Source of the DNA: an uncultured bacterium
GTDB lineage: Bacteria > Bipolaricaulota > Bipolaricaulia > UBA7950 > UBA9294
Reading direction: 5' to 3'
Assembly (NCBI GenBank): GCA_913009415.1
Contig: CAJVYM010000003.1
Span: 1 to 50,860, forward strand
DNA: 50,860 bases
Under the pieces are notes generated by a model. That model saw only the letters and a program-made list of their open reading frames with translations, searched no databases and was not told the DNA's origin. Positions 34,099 to 42,924 of this stretch are shown one piece after another; position 1 is the stretch's first letter, and each line of letters starts with the position of its first letter. The translations under genes were made by a program, and so were the position numbers.

Positions 34099-35031
34099 AT
34101 GGAATATACAATACTGGGAACAAGTGATCTAAAGGTCTCTAAGATTGGACTGGGGACGTGGCAGTACGGTACAGAGGGCTGGGGATTCGGCGCGGACTTC
34201 ACTGAACAAGAGGCGCTTGCCACGGTCGACAAGGCCTTAGAGATTGGAATTAACCTGCTTGACACCGCCGAGGTGTACGGCGACGGCCGTTCCGAGGAGA
34301 TCGTGGGAAAGGCGCTGGCCGAACACCGGGGAGAGGTGATTCTCGCCACCAAGGTTCTCCCCCGTCACTTGAGGCCCCGCGACCTGGTCCGTGCTTGTGA
34401 AGAGAGCCTCAAACGGCTCAAGATAGACCAAATCGACCTGTACCAGATTCACGCTGCCGAGCCCTACGTTCCGCTTGCAGAATCGATGGACGTCCTTGCC
34501 AAGCTGGTCGATCGTGGGGTGATCCGCTACGTCGGGGTGAGCAACTTCTCGGTCCCGCTCTTGCGTGCTGCAGAGGAAGCGTTCTCGGGTAGGATCATCT
34601 CCAATCAGGTCCGCTACAACCTTCTCCAGCGCGACATCGAGGCGGAGGTCCTCCCCTACTGTCGAGAGCACTCAATCACGGTGATCGCCTACAGCCCGCT
34701 CGCTCAGGGACTCGTCACCGGAAAGTACGACCGCGACCATCTCCCTGCAGATAAGATCCGCCAGCGCAACCCACTCTTCCGAGAGGAGAACCTCGTTCAA
34801 GTCTTCCCGGTGATCGACCTTCTGCGGCATATTGGCAACGAGCACGGTGCGACACCGGCCCAGGTGGCGCTGCGCTGGGTAACCGCCCAAGATGGTGTCA
34901 TCGCGATCCCCGGAGCGAAGAGGCCGGAGCAGGTGGAGGAGAACGCGGGCGCGCTCGACTGGTCCCTCAGCATGGATGAGCTCGCCCGGCTCGACACAGC
35001 GAGCACCGATCTAGAGCTTAGCTACTTCTGA
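34099..35031 (+). CDS. Aldo/keto reductase
   Basis: A 310-residue TIM-barrel NADPH oxidoreductase with the catalytic tetrad D55, Y60, K85 and H118 (LLDTAEVYG, ATKV, YQIHAAEP) and the cofactor-binding IPGAKRPEQVEENAGA end. It is most like the AKR groups that include general stress protein 69/YghZ-like enzymes. It would reduce aldehydes or ketones produced under stress; the substrate is unknown. It is 8 bases after the peroxiredoxin-nitroreductase gene and 14 before AOR, which also handles aldehydes. Confidence 0.92.
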   Translation: MEYTILGTSDLKVSKIGLGTWQYGTEGWGFGADFTEQEALATVDKALEIGINLLDTAEVYGDGRSEEIVGKALAEHRGEVILATKVLPRHLRPRDLVRACEESLKRLKIDQIDLYQIHAAEPYVPLAESMDVLAKLVDRGVIRYVGVSNFSVPLLRAAEEAFSGRIISNQVRYNLLQRDIEAEVLPYCREHSITVIAYSPLAQGLVTGKYDRDHLPADKIRQRNPLFREENLVQVFPVIDLLRHIGNEHGATPAQVALRWVTAQDGVIAIPGAKRPEQVEENAGALDWSLSMDELARLDTASTDLELSYF

Positions 35032-35045
35032 TCGGGAGGGAGAGG

Positions 35046-36902
35046 ATGGATCGCGCCGCTACCCGCATTAGGATCGACCTTGCGACCGGCGCAGTGCGTC
35101 GTGAACAGATCCCGTCCTCCGATGTCGCAGCGTTCATCGGCGGGCGTGGGCTGAACATGTCCTACCTCCTCGCTGAGTTACCTCCTGATATTGATCCCCG
35201 CTCGCCGCAGGCACCGCTCCTGTTCGGGGCCGGCCCGTTCGTCGGGACATCATTCCCCGGCGGAGCGAGGTTCAACATCTCCGCCCGCTCTCCGCAGACG
35301 AGGATCCTCGGGGACTCGAACGCCGGTGGTTTCTTCGGACCGGAGCTGCGCTTCGCCGGGGTCGATCAACTGGTGATCACCGGGAGGGCACCCCATCCGA
35401 TCTACCTCCTTCTGCGCGATGGAGAGATCGAGCTGCGCGACGCGCGCGATCTGTGGGGGGAGGACGTCGTAGATACGACAGATGCGATACAGGCTGACTT
35501 GCATGACCACCGCGTTCAGGTATCGGCGATCGGTCCGGCAGCGGAGAACGGGGTCCTTTTCTCCGGGGTGTTTACCAACTTCACCCGCGCGGCGGCGCGA
35601 ACGGGGATGGGCGCGGTGATGGCCGCCAAGAACCTGAAGGCGGTGGTCATACGCGGGACGGGACGGGTGCAGGTAGCGGATCGAGTCCGGTTCGATGCCG
35701 CGACCAGGGGTCTGCGAGCGCGGATCGTTGATCATCCGGAGTACGAGATAAGGAGCCGCTTGGGGACGACGCAGCTCATCACTAAACTGCAGGCTATTGG
35801 CGGGCTTCCCACCCGTCACTTTCAATCGGGAACCTTCGAGCACGCCGCAGAAGTCTCCGGGGAGCGGATCGCCGAACTGTACAAGGTAAGAGGGAAGGCG
35901 TGTTTTGGGTGCAACATCCCGTGCAGCCGGATCATAGAGGTGGACGATCCCCGCTTTCCTCTTCTTCGTTATGAGGGCCCGGAGTACGAGCCTCTCGCCG
36001 GGTTCACCGCTCGGGTGGGAAACGCTGACCTTCCCCTCGCCCTGTACGCCATCGACCGCTGCAACCGCCTTGGACTGGATGCGATCACCACGAGCGAGGT
36101 GATTGCCTGGGCGATGGAGCTTGGGGAACGGGGGATCCTCAAGTCTTCCGAAGTCGACGGGTTGGAGCTTCGTTTCGGAAACGGGGAGACGATCCTCGCA
36201 CTGATCGAAAAGATAGCCGCCCGTGAAGGGTTTGGTGACTTGCTCGCCGATGGGGTACGCGCCGCTGCCGCGAAACTCGGTCGCGGCGCGGAATACGCGA
36301 TGGAGGTGAAGGGCCTGGAGATCTTCCAGGCCGACGTGCGAGCGATGAAGGGCTACGCCCTGGGGAATGCGGTCGCCAGCCGTGGTGCCGATCACCTCCG
36401 CTCCGAGCCGTGGTTTGAGTTCTCCGGCGATCACGATGAGGCGATCCGCCGTTACGGGATCCCCGATGTCGCCGATCGGTTGGCGTGGCGTGGAAAGGGG
36501 AGGCTCGTCGCCCACTACGAAGAGATGGCTGCCGTAGCCGACTCCCTCGGGGTGTGCAAGAACACCTACAATAACATGGAAGTGTTGGACTGGGACGAGA
36601 CGGCGGAGCTCCTCACCACCGCCACCGGTTGGGAGTGGACGGGTGAAGACGTGAGGAAGACCGGGGAGAGGATCGTGAACGCCGAGCGGCTTATCAACGC
36701 TCGCTTTGGAATCGGACGGACAGATGACACCCTGCCCCGTCGGTTCCTGGAAGAGCCGGCCGGACCGCCCGATTCGCCATCCGCGGGGTCGGTGGTGGAG
36801 CTTCAGCCAATGCTCGACGAGTACTACGTCGCACGTGGCTGGGACAAGAAGACCGGGCTTCCCACGGCGGGGAAACTACAGGAATTAGGATTGGAGGGGT
36901 AG
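35046..36902 (+). CDS. Aldehyde:ferredoxin oxidoreductase (tungsten AOR family)
   Basis: A 618-residue AOR-family enzyme. The N-terminal domain with GGRGLNMSYLL and GTSFPGGARFNISARSP binds tungsto-bispterin. [4Fe-4S] ligands are C286, C289, C293 (ACFGCNIPC) and C504. DSLGVC (499-504) and RLGLDAIT correspond to the two pterin-binding DxxGLC/D motifs. It oxidises aldehydes to acids with ferredoxin, or runs in reverse on acids. The start follows GGGAGGGAGAGG. It ends the main stress operon with a TIGR04076-like gene immediately after. Pterin/metal-handling genes elsewhere in the window (10316-13186, 40288-41952) may serve it. Confidence 0.94.
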   Translation: MDRAATRIRIDLATGAVRREQIPSSDVAAFIGGRGLNMSYLLAELPPDIDPRSPQAPLLFGAGPFVGTSFPGGARFNISARSPQTRILGDSNAGGFFGPELRFAGVDQLVITGRAPHPIYLLLRDGEIELRDARDLWGEDVVDTTDAIQADLHDHRVQVSAIGPAAENGVLFSGVFTNFTRAAARTGMGAVMAAKNLKAVVIRGTGRVQVADRVRFDAATRGLRARIVDHPEYEIRSRLGTTQLITKLQAIGGLPTRHFQSGTFEHAAEVSGERIAELYKVRGKACFGCNIPCSRIIEVDDPRFPLLRYEGPEYEPLAGFTARVGNADLPLALYAIDRCNRLGLDAITTSEVIAWAMELGERGILKSSEVDGLELRFGNGETILALIEKIAAREGFGDLLADGVRAAAAKLGRGAEYAMEVKGLEIFQADVRAMKGYALGNAVASRGADHLRSEPWFEFSGDHDEAIRRYGIPDVADRLAWRGKGRLVAHYEEMAAVADSLGVCKNTYNNMEVLDWDETAELLTTATGWEWTGEDVRKTGERIVNAERLINARFGIGRTDDTLPRRFLEEPAGPPDSPSAGSVVELQPMLDEYYVARGWDKKTGLPTAGKLQELGLEG

Positions 36903-37493
36903 ATGTTCGAGCTGTGGGTATACGTGGAACGGGTGTTGGGAACGTGCACCAGTCATGTCCCCATGGTTCCAGGACGAGGTTTCCTCGTGCGCAACGGGAG
37001 ACTGTCCTTCCCCGGTGGAGGGCCGGTGTGCATCTACGCGCTGCAGAGCGTCCTCCCGCTCCTGCCGCTCAAGGAGCGGATAAGCGATGAAGAGAAGAAT
37101 TCAGACTGGCTGTGGCGCGTGCACGAGGCCCAGTGCCCCGATCCCAAGGGGCGGGTGATCTGGCGCATCGAACAGCGACCACCTAAGCACGCTCCGCTCC
37201 CACCGGCGACCGTGCCTGCCCCTGCTTACGGCGACCTGCGGGTGAGCGTGACCGAGGTGCAGGGAACGTGCACCGCTGGGATGAGAAGCGGGCACTACGC
37301 CCTTGTGCGGGGGAGCAGTCTCTACCTGCCGCAGCCGTTCTGTCTGTACGCGCTGCAGGCGGTCCTTCCTCAGCTTCCTGCGCGGACAAGGCCGCTTCTC
37401 CCCGACGACTGGATGGTGAGCGAAAACAAGGTGATCTGCCCCGACCCGGCCGGAAACGTGATCATGCGCATCGATCGAGTGGAAGACGATTAA
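36903..37493 (+). CDS. Tandemly duplicated TIGR04076-like protein
   Basis: A 196-residue protein made of two related repeats. Repeat 1 (about 3-90) and repeat 2 (about 108-192) each contain G-x-C, a Gly-rich loop, a C-x-YALQ-(S/A)-VLP-x-LP helix and a final CPDP-x-G-x-(V)-I-x-RI strand. This matches the family I know as TIGR04076, usually one repeat of about 85-90 residues. The function is unknown. Conserved cysteines in each repeat (G-T-C-T, C-x-YAL, CPDP) could bind metal. It begins at the base after the AOR stop, so the two are co-translated, and a link to AOR or its cofactor is suggested by position only. Confidence 0.75.
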   Translation: MFELWVYVERVLGTCTSHVPMVPGRGFLVRNGRLSFPGGGPVCIYALQSVLPLLPLKERISDEEKNSDWLWRVHEAQCPDPKGRVIWRIEQRPPKHAPLPPATVPAPAYGDLRVSVTEVQGTCTAGMRSGHYALVRGSSLYLPQPFCLYALQAVLPQLPARTRPLLPDDWMVSENKVICPDPAGNVIMRIDRVEDD

Positions 37494-37563
37494 GAAGCTC
37501 CAACAAGCGTGAAAGAAGAGATCCTCTCGATCGTAGGCACACGACGCAATTTTCTTCCCGGCT

Positions 37564-39054
37564 TTACGCCGAACAGCACGACAGTTTCCGCACATCCTTC
37601 ATAAATCCTTGGGCGCACAGTTTGACCCCTTCCGCCTGTGTCAGGTAAGGATGAAAGGCATCCGCGAGTTCTGAAACACCGATCATATGACGGATCGCCA
37701 GCGCTGCTTCCATGATCTGCTCTCCGCCCTCGGGCGCAAGTATGCGCGCACCCAGAAGCCGGTCGCCACCGCGCTCCTTGACTAGTTTGATGAAACCGCG
37801 TGTATCGCGGGCCGCTATCGCCCTCGGGATGTATGACAGGTCAAGGCGCGACACTTCCACTTCAAGGCCGGCCGCAGTGGCCTCTTTCTCGTTCAACCCG
37901 ACGCCCGCCAATTGCGGATCTGTGAATATCACCCAGGGAAGGGCGGTGTAATCTCGCGTCTTCTGCTCGGCCGCCAACGCGTTCCTGGCAGCGAGATTCC
38001 CCTCATAAGCCGCCGTATAGACGAATGCGGGTTCACCTATCACATCACCGGCGGCAAAGACGCCCGGGATCGATGTCTGCAAGCCCTCATCCACCTCGAT
38101 CCTCCCGTCTTCACCGAGATGAATACCGACTTTTCCCAGGCCAAACCCCTCCGTGACCGGCCTGCGCCCAGTTGCGCAGAGGATACGCTCCGCCGCGAAC
38201 GCACGCGGTCGCCCTCCGACCTGTGCGTGTACGGTGACGCCCTTTCCATCCCTGGTGATTTCCTCTACTTTTACGCCGGTCTCTATCTGGATTCCCTCTT
38301 CGCGCAGGTAGCCGGTGAGGGCTTCTGTGATGTCGTTATCCTCCGTGGGCAGGATACGGTCACTGCGTTGAAGAACCGTCACGTGGCTTCCCATCCGGGC
38401 GAACATCTGTGCACATTCGAGAGCGACGTACCGCCCTCCTAGCACGATCAACGAAGCGGGAAGGCGCTCCAATGCAAAGGCGGATGTGCTCGTCAGCGGG
38501 TTCGCCTCGCTCAAACCGGTAATGGGCGGTATCCAGGGTCGTGAACCGGTTGCGATGATGATCTTCGAAGCGCGGATAGCACGCTTACCGACCTCCACAG
38601 TGTCGGCGGTCCTCAAAGTGGCCTGCCCTTCCACCAGTTCGATGTTCTCGTAGGCGGCCAGGACGTCGATATACTTGGCTTGACGGAGGGATTCCACCAA
38701 TTCGTCCTTCTGGCGTATTATGGCCGTGAAATCGGTAATACGAGAGTCCGTCTCTATCCCCGCGAAGCGGCTCGAGGAAGCTCTATGGGCCTCATCAGCC
38801 GCGCGAATCAACGTCTTTGAGGGAACGCAACCAACGTTCACACAAGTTCCACCTATCATCCCAGCATTGACCAGGGCAACCTTTGCCCCGAGCTCCTGCG
38901 CCTGTATAGCTGCGGCAAAGCCTGCCGATCCACCACCGATAACGATCAGATCGTAATCGAAATGGACGTTTGTCGAGGACTTCTTACTCACGCTTGTGGG
39001 GTAGTAACTATTGCGGCCTTCCCTCGTCACTGATTCGTGCTTTTCGCTTGACAT
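37564..39054 (-). CDS. merA: Mercuric reductase
   Basis: A 496-residue flavoprotein disulfide reductase. The FAD motif VIGGGSAGFAAAI, redox-active C71/C76 in GTCVNVGCVPSK and the C-terminal vicinal C493-C494 (LSCCSA) that captures Hg2+ are diagnostic of MerA. It reduces Hg2+ to volatile Hg0 with NADPH. The N-terminal HMA domain is absent; about 30 residues of linker precede the FAD domain. The ATG at 39054 is chosen because GGAGG lies eight bases upstream and overlaps the end of the MerTP gene; a longer frame exists but begins inside that gene. Last gene of merR-merTP-merA. Confidence 0.96.
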   Translation of the reverse strand: MSSEKHESVTREGRNSYYPTSVSKKSSTNVHFDYDLIVIGGGSAGFAAAIQAQELGAKVALVNAGMIGGTCVNVGCVPSKTLIRAADEAHRASSSRFAGIETDSRITDFTAIIRQKDELVESLRQAKYIDVLAAYENIELVEGQATLRTADTVEVGKRAIRASKIIIATGSRPWIPPITGLSEANPLTSTSAFALERLPASLIVLGGRYVALECAQMFARMGSHVTVLQRSDRILPTEDNDITEALTGYLREEGIQIETGVKVEEITRDGKGVTVHAQVGGRPRAFAAERILCATGRRPVTEGFGLGKVGIHLGEDGRIEVDEGLQTSIPGVFAAGDVIGEPAFVYTAAYEGNLAARNALAAEQKTRDYTALPWVIFTDPQLAGVGLNEKEATAAGLEVEVSRLDLSYIPRAIAARDTRGFIKLVKERGGDRLLGARILAPEGGEQIMEAALAIRHMIGVSELADAFHPYLTQAEGVKLCAQGFMKDVRKLSCCSA

Positions 39055-39055
39055 G

Positions 39056-39748
39056 TTATTTTCCTCCATTTCGAAACCGCCCTTTATAGCCCGCTTTATT
39101 GATGGCGTTGAGAATGGCCTCCTTGGGTATTTGTGTGCCCTTGGTAATAGCCACACGGGCTTCCTTGTGCTCAAAGCTCACTTCCACGTTTGTCACTCCC
39201 GGTACGCCAGCGATAGCGTTTCGCACCTCCGTCGTGCATGCCTCGCAGGTCATGCCCTCGATGGCCACCACTATAACGTTAGTGCCGTTTGGGACGGCTC
39301 TCGTGCTACCTGCGGCGAGAATCGCTCCCATGTAGTTTGGGAAGAAAGAAAGCCCGAGAGCGAACACCATTACCACCCAGAGCATGACTTTGTTGAATTT
39401 TCCGAACGTGAACCTCTTCGTACGGTGCGAAGCATCCGCAGTGCCCTTCTGAGTCACACTGCAACATGCTTCCCCGTCACGGACCTTGCCCGCGTCGTCA
39501 TCTCCACGTGTAACGGCTTTTGGCTTGCGATACGTGAAGTAGAAGGCAAGAGCGAGCAGCAGGAAGGTGATCGGTAAGAGCACCGGTCGCATGGCCGTGA
39601 ACCGAGACGCCAATGCACCTCCGGAAACTCCGAAGGCGATGAGCAACAGCGGCAGCCAACAACAGACTGATGCAAGGAGGGCCGATGCCAGAGCCCCCAC
39701 CTGTGCGATGGAGCTGGCGATCAATCTATTATCGCCGCTAGTTTTCAT
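39056..39748 (-). CDS. merT: Mercury transporter MerT-MerP fusion
   Basis: A 230-residue protein. The N-terminal MerT-like membrane part has helix 1 carrying vicinal C29-C30 (ASVCCWLPLL), further helices at about 55-73 and 120-140, and a cytoplasmic loop with C95-C96. The C-terminus (about 157-225) is a MerP-like HMA domain with GMTCEAC (C168, C171). Mercury would pass from the HMA domain through the membrane cysteines to MerA. Fused MerTP proteins are known. The start shares ATGA with merR, and the stop is one base before the merA ATG. Confidence 0.92.
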   Translation of the reverse strand: MKTSGDNRLIASSIAQVGALASALLASVCCWLPLLLIAFGVSGGALASRFTAMRPVLLPITFLLLALAFYFTYRKPKAVTRGDDDAGKVRDGEACCSVTQKGTADASHRTKRFTFGKFNKVMLWVVMVFALGLSFFPNYMGAILAAGSTRAVPNGTNVIVVAIEGMTCEACTTEVRNAIAGVPGVTNVEVSFEHKEARVAITKGTQIPKEAILNAINKAGYKGRFRNGGK

Positions 39749-40155
39749 GGCTTTTCGCTTTGATCCAACGCCTCAATGATCGGGCACTTGCTCATAGGGC
39801 TACGGTTTTGGCAGGCTGAAACCAGTTTCGCGAGCGCTCTTTCCATGTTGTTAAGCGTTCTGATCCTTCTCTTGATGTCCACGATCTTGGCCTCGGCCCG
39901 CTGACGAACGTCTTCACAGGCAGAGGCCGAATCGACGCGCAGAGAAAGGAGTTCCTCGATCTCTTTCAGCGTGAAGCCAAGTTCCTTAGCCCGCTTGATG
40001 AAGCGTATCCGGGAAACTGTCTCCTCCGGATACTGCCGATATCCCGAAGGCCTGCGTGGCGGCTCCTCAAGGAGGCCTTTGCGCTCATAGAAGCGGATTG
40101 TCTCCACACCGACCCCGGCGAGACGGGCGACCTTCCCTATAGTTAAAGGTTCCAT
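39745..40155 (-). CDS. merR: MerR mercury-responsive regulator
   Basis: A 136-residue MerR protein. The N-terminal winged helix reads LTIGKVARLAGVGVETIRFYERKGLL, followed by the dimerisation helix and mercury ligands C80, C115 and C124, which match the C82/C117/C126 pattern of Tn501 MerR. It represses and, with Hg2+, activates its own operon by untwisting an over-long promoter spacer. It is the first gene of the operon, on the same strand as merTP and merA, with GGAGG before the ATG. Confidence 0.96.
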   Translation of the reverse strand: MEPLTIGKVARLAGVGVETIRFYERKGLLEEPPRRPSGYRQYPEETVSRIRFIKRAKELGFTLKEIEELLSLRVDSASACEDVRQRAEAKIVDIKRRIRTLNNMERALAKLVSACQNRSPMSKCPIIEALDQSEKP

Positions 40156-40182
40156 GCACTCCTCCTTTGGCTACCTAAGCGC

Positions 40183-40214
40183 ATTCTACATTCCGTACCA
40201 TACTACGGAGTCAA
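40183..40214 (-). promoter_or_regulatory. mer promoter with MerR operator
   Basis: On the minus strand TTGACT (-35, 40214-40209) and TAGAAT (-10, 40188-40183) are 20 bases apart, an over-long spacer typical of MerR control. The spacer holds the dyad CCGTA-N6-TACGG (40208-40193), nearly the Tn501 mer operator. The predicted start lies about 20 bases before merR. Confidence 0.9.
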
Positions 40215-40287
40215 GGGTTTCGCGGAAATAGCACTGGAAATAGTGTGGCGTCTCATTGGCTTCTGTACGGTAACTAAACGCGCCGGT

Positions 40288-41079
40288 TCAGGACTCGAAT
40301 CTCGAAAGTTGCGCGTAGTTTGCGGGCGTGTCCACGTTTAAGAGCACACCCGGATCTTCCACCGGGATCTCCCAGACCAGATCGCTGTAGATCCGGAGCA
40401 GCTCCCTAGCTCCTCCGGGGAGTGGTCCCATGAACGCGTGCAGGAGGGTGGACGGGAACCAGACGGGGTGTCCCCTCTTCTGCACGCCGTGGTGAGCGCG
40501 TCGCCGCAGGCCTACCCCGTCGGCGCTTTCGTCATCCCGCCGGTGCTCACCCTGCCCGGTTGCTACCCAAGAGATGGGCACGATGATCGATCCGGGTGAG
40601 GCATGGATAGCGTCGAGAAGGAGGGTGTACGTCTCCGCGGAAACCGCCGGAAAATCGGAAGGGTGAAGTAGAAATCCTGGCACGCGTGTGGCCGCTGGTG
40701 AGAGTGGATCTGAGGTGGGTGTCTGGCATGGCTCCATCCGGTCCCTTAATTGCCACGAACGTTCTTCAACATCGCGTGACTCCAGGTCTGTCCCGAGCGC
40801 TTCTAGCCCGCAACGGATCGACGTGATGGTCCCTCCCGGCTCGGGTGCCGGGTTGGTCACGATCGATATCCCGCGCCCTGAGAATGCCTTCCGCAGGGCT
40901 CCTTTGTGCGGACCGCCCACCACCAAAACTGGTGTGAAGCCGGCTTCTACCACCTTGTCCAGAATACGATCCAGGACAGTGCTCCCTTCGAACGGAAGGA
41001 GCTGCTTCGCCCTTCCCATCCGGGAGGATCTCCCCGCTGCGGGGATAATGCACGGTAATGATTTATCTTGATCGTTCAT
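40288..41079 (-). CDS. mocA: MobA-like nucleotidyltransferase (molybdenum cofactor cytidylyltransferase type)
   Basis: A 263-residue NTP-transferase fold protein. The N-terminal AAGRSSRMGRAKQLLPF (14-30) is the nucleotide-binding motif of MocA/MobA. It also has HPSDFPAVSAETY (metal-binding Asp) and a C-terminal LLNVDTPANYAQL. The central part (about 100-135 and 170-210) contains low-complexity, Arg-rich sequence unlike the usual fold. MocA adds CMP to molybdopterin for xanthine-dehydrogenase-type enzymes. A xdhC gene lies just upstream in the same direction, supporting that role. No Mo hydroxylase is in the window. Confidence 0.8.
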   Translation of the reverse strand: MNDQDKSLPCIIPAAGRSSRMGRAKQLLPFEGSTVLDRILDKVVEAGFTPVLVVGGPHKGALRKAFSGRGISIVTNPAPEPGGTITSIRCGLEALGTDLESRDVEERSWQLRDRMEPCQTPTSDPLSPAATRVPGFLLHPSDFPAVSAETYTLLLDAIHASPGSIIVPISWVATGQGEHRRDDESADGVGLRRRAHHGVQKRGHPVWFPSTLLHAFMGPLPGGARELLRIYSDLVWEIPVEDPGVLLNVDTPANYAQLSRFES

Positions 41080-41184
41080 GGAAAGCGCACCACTTTTTGC
41101 GCGGCGATCACGCCTGTGCTGAAAGGAGGCCCTTCGTACTTGTCTCGGAGCGAAAGAATAGGGCGGAGACGCACGTTTCGGCCA

Positions 41185-41952
41185 TCAACTCTTCCCCCCT
41201 CTGCGCACAAGGATCAGCTCGGCAAGTATACTGACCGCGATCTCTTCTGGCGTTTCCGAATTTATCTCCAGCCCGATGGGCGCATGTACCTTTTCGAGCA
41301 GATTCCTGCTTTTTCCCGCTTTCTCCAGGTTGTTGAAGATGATGACTTTCTTTTTTTTGCTGCAGATCAGGCCCAGGTACCTGTACTCCTTTTCGAGGAC
41401 AGCGGCCAGCACAACCTGATCCAATGCGTGGGAATGGGTGAGGATCACTATATAGTCGCCGGGACTGCTTTGCAGGTTTTTTGCCGTTTCAACACAGTCT
41501 CCCGTTAGTATTTCAGCGGCTCCTGGAAAGCGTGCGGCGGTTGCCCACTCTGACCTGCTATCCACCACGACCACCCGGAAACTTGTCTTCGCGGCGAAAT
41601 CCGCCAACGCGCATCCTACGTGCCCTGCGCCAAAGATGTAAAGGGTAGGAGTAACATTGACCGGATCCAGGAAAATTTTCATGGCTCCTCCGCAGGCCAT
41701 CCCAGTCGCTTCGGGTGTAAGCGTGAACTCCATAAGCCTAGGCTCACCTGAGGCAAGCGCTCCTCTCGCTGCCTCGATGGTTTCCTTCTCCACGGCTCCG
41801 CCGCCGATGGTCCCGTACGTGGAATCAGCGGTGACAACCATTTTCGCACCAGTGTGCCTGGGTGCAGAACCCGCTATATCGACGACGGTGACCAGCACAA
41901 ATGCCTGCCCGGATCGTTCGAGTTCCGCCATGACGCTCATCAAGCTGTTCAC
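41185..41952 (-). CDS. xdhC: XdhC/CoxI-family protein
   Basis: A 255-residue protein with the N-terminal XdhC/CoxI domain (VTVVDIAGSAPRHTGAKMVV, GTIGGGAVEKETI, GMACGGAMKIFLDP) and a C-terminal Rossmann domain (YIFGAGHVGCALADF). XdhC binds Mo cofactor, promotes its sulfuration and delivers it to xanthine dehydrogenase-like enzymes. The GTG at 41952 has GAGAGG seven bases upstream; the ATG at 41940 is an alternative. It pairs with the MocA-like gene about 100 bases downstream. Confidence 0.9.
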   Translation of the reverse strand: MNSLMSVMAELERSGQAFVLVTVVDIAGSAPRHTGAKMVVTADSTYGTIGGGAVEKETIEAARGALASGEPRLMEFTLTPEATGMACGGAMKIFLDPVNVTPTLYIFGAGHVGCALADFAAKTSFRVVVVDSRSEWATAARFPGAAEILTGDCVETAKNLQSSPGDYIVILTHSHALDQVVLAAVLEKEYRYLGLICSKKKKVIIFNNLEKAGKSRNLLEKVHAPIGLEINSETPEEIAVSILAELILVRRGGKS

Positions 41953-42068
41953 TTTTTCGCCTCTCTTTCCTTAAATCCGACACTTATACCGCCCCGACAT
42001 TAAGCACGGCTGGACGGTTCTCTTCAGGGCTCCCTCGGGGTTCAATCTCCCGTCCGGATACGAGTCGT

Positions 42069-42914
42069 TCATCCTTCCCGTTCTCCCCGCGCCTGAAGCA
42101 ACGGCTTCTCCGCCCACACGTTGACGCTGATGACGGCGTCCGTCGCCTGTTGAACCACTTCGGTCGCTACCCCAGTCTCGTCGGCGATCTTCTGGGGAAC
42201 GGCATCGGGGAAGGCCGCTTCGGCCGACGTCTCGCTGACAACCTCCACCCCTTGGAACCCAGCCGCCTCGATCGCCGAGCAGTAGTCCGATAGCAGGCTT
42301 GCCCCAGCGACACAGCCGACATATGCTTCGATCGAAGATATGACCTCTTCGGGAAGTGGTCTTCGTAGGACGATATCGGAGACCATCAACCGCCCGCCCG
42401 GTCGGAGGACACGATAGGCCTCCCTGAAGACGCGTCTCTTGTCCGGTGATAGGTTAATGACACAGTTGGAGATAACAACGTCAACGAAATCATCGGCAGC
42501 GGGCAGGTTCTCGATCTCCCCCAATCTGAACTCGATGTTGTGGCGATTGCTCTTCTCGACGTTTGCGCGCGCCCTTTCGATCATTTCTGCCGTCATGTCC
42601 ACACCGATAACCTTGCCGGTTTCGCCGACCACGTTCGCGGCGAGGAAGCAGTCGATTCCTGCCCCAGATCCGAGGTCGAGGACGACCTCTCCCTCCCGCA
42701 GTGAAGCCAGAGCAGTGGGATTTCCGCAACCGAGGCCCAGATTGGCTCCGGCGGGGATGGCCTGCAGTTGTCCCTCGGTATAGCCGAGCGCCTTACTCGT
42801 GCGCTCTTGCAAACTTGCATCGCCTTGAGGTGTGGTCCCCGCACAACAGGGCCCTTGCCGCGCTAGCACGGCGTAGCGTTCCCGCACCGCTTTGTGAACG
42901 TTCATCCTTTCCAC
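42069..42914 (-). CDS. arsM: Arsenite methyltransferase
   Basis: A 281-residue SAM methyltransferase. Motif I reads VLDLGSGAGIDCF (78-90), and arsenic-binding cysteines C63 (LGCGNP), C151 (SNCVINL) and C201 (GCVAGA) occur in the ArsM arrangement, with extra C23-C24 near the N-terminus. It methylates As(III) to mono- to trimethylated forms. A GTG at 42914 follows AGGAG at good spacing; ATG at 42905 is the alternative. It is co-transcribed with the AbrB-like gene 10 bases upstream. Confidence 0.94.
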   Translation of the reverse strand: MERMNVHKAVRERYAVLARQGPCCAGTTPQGDASLQERTSKALGYTEGQLQAIPAGANLGLGCGNPTALASLREGEVVLDLGSGAGIDCFLAANVVGETGKVIGVDMTAEMIERARANVEKSNRHNIEFRLGEIENLPAADDFVDVVISNCVINLSPDKRRVFREAYRVLRPGGRLMVSDIVLRRPLPEEVISSIEAYVGCVAGASLLSDYCSAIEAAGFQGVEVVSETSAEAAFPDAVPQKIADETGVATEVVQQATDAVISVNVWAEKPLLQARGEREG

Positions 42915-42924
42915 ATGAATCTCC

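Noticed and set aside
35250..36515. Long antisense open frame (421 codons) within AOR
   Set aside because: It is a by-product of high G+C on the opposite strand. AOR has all its motifs, while the antisense product is low-complexity and unrecognised.
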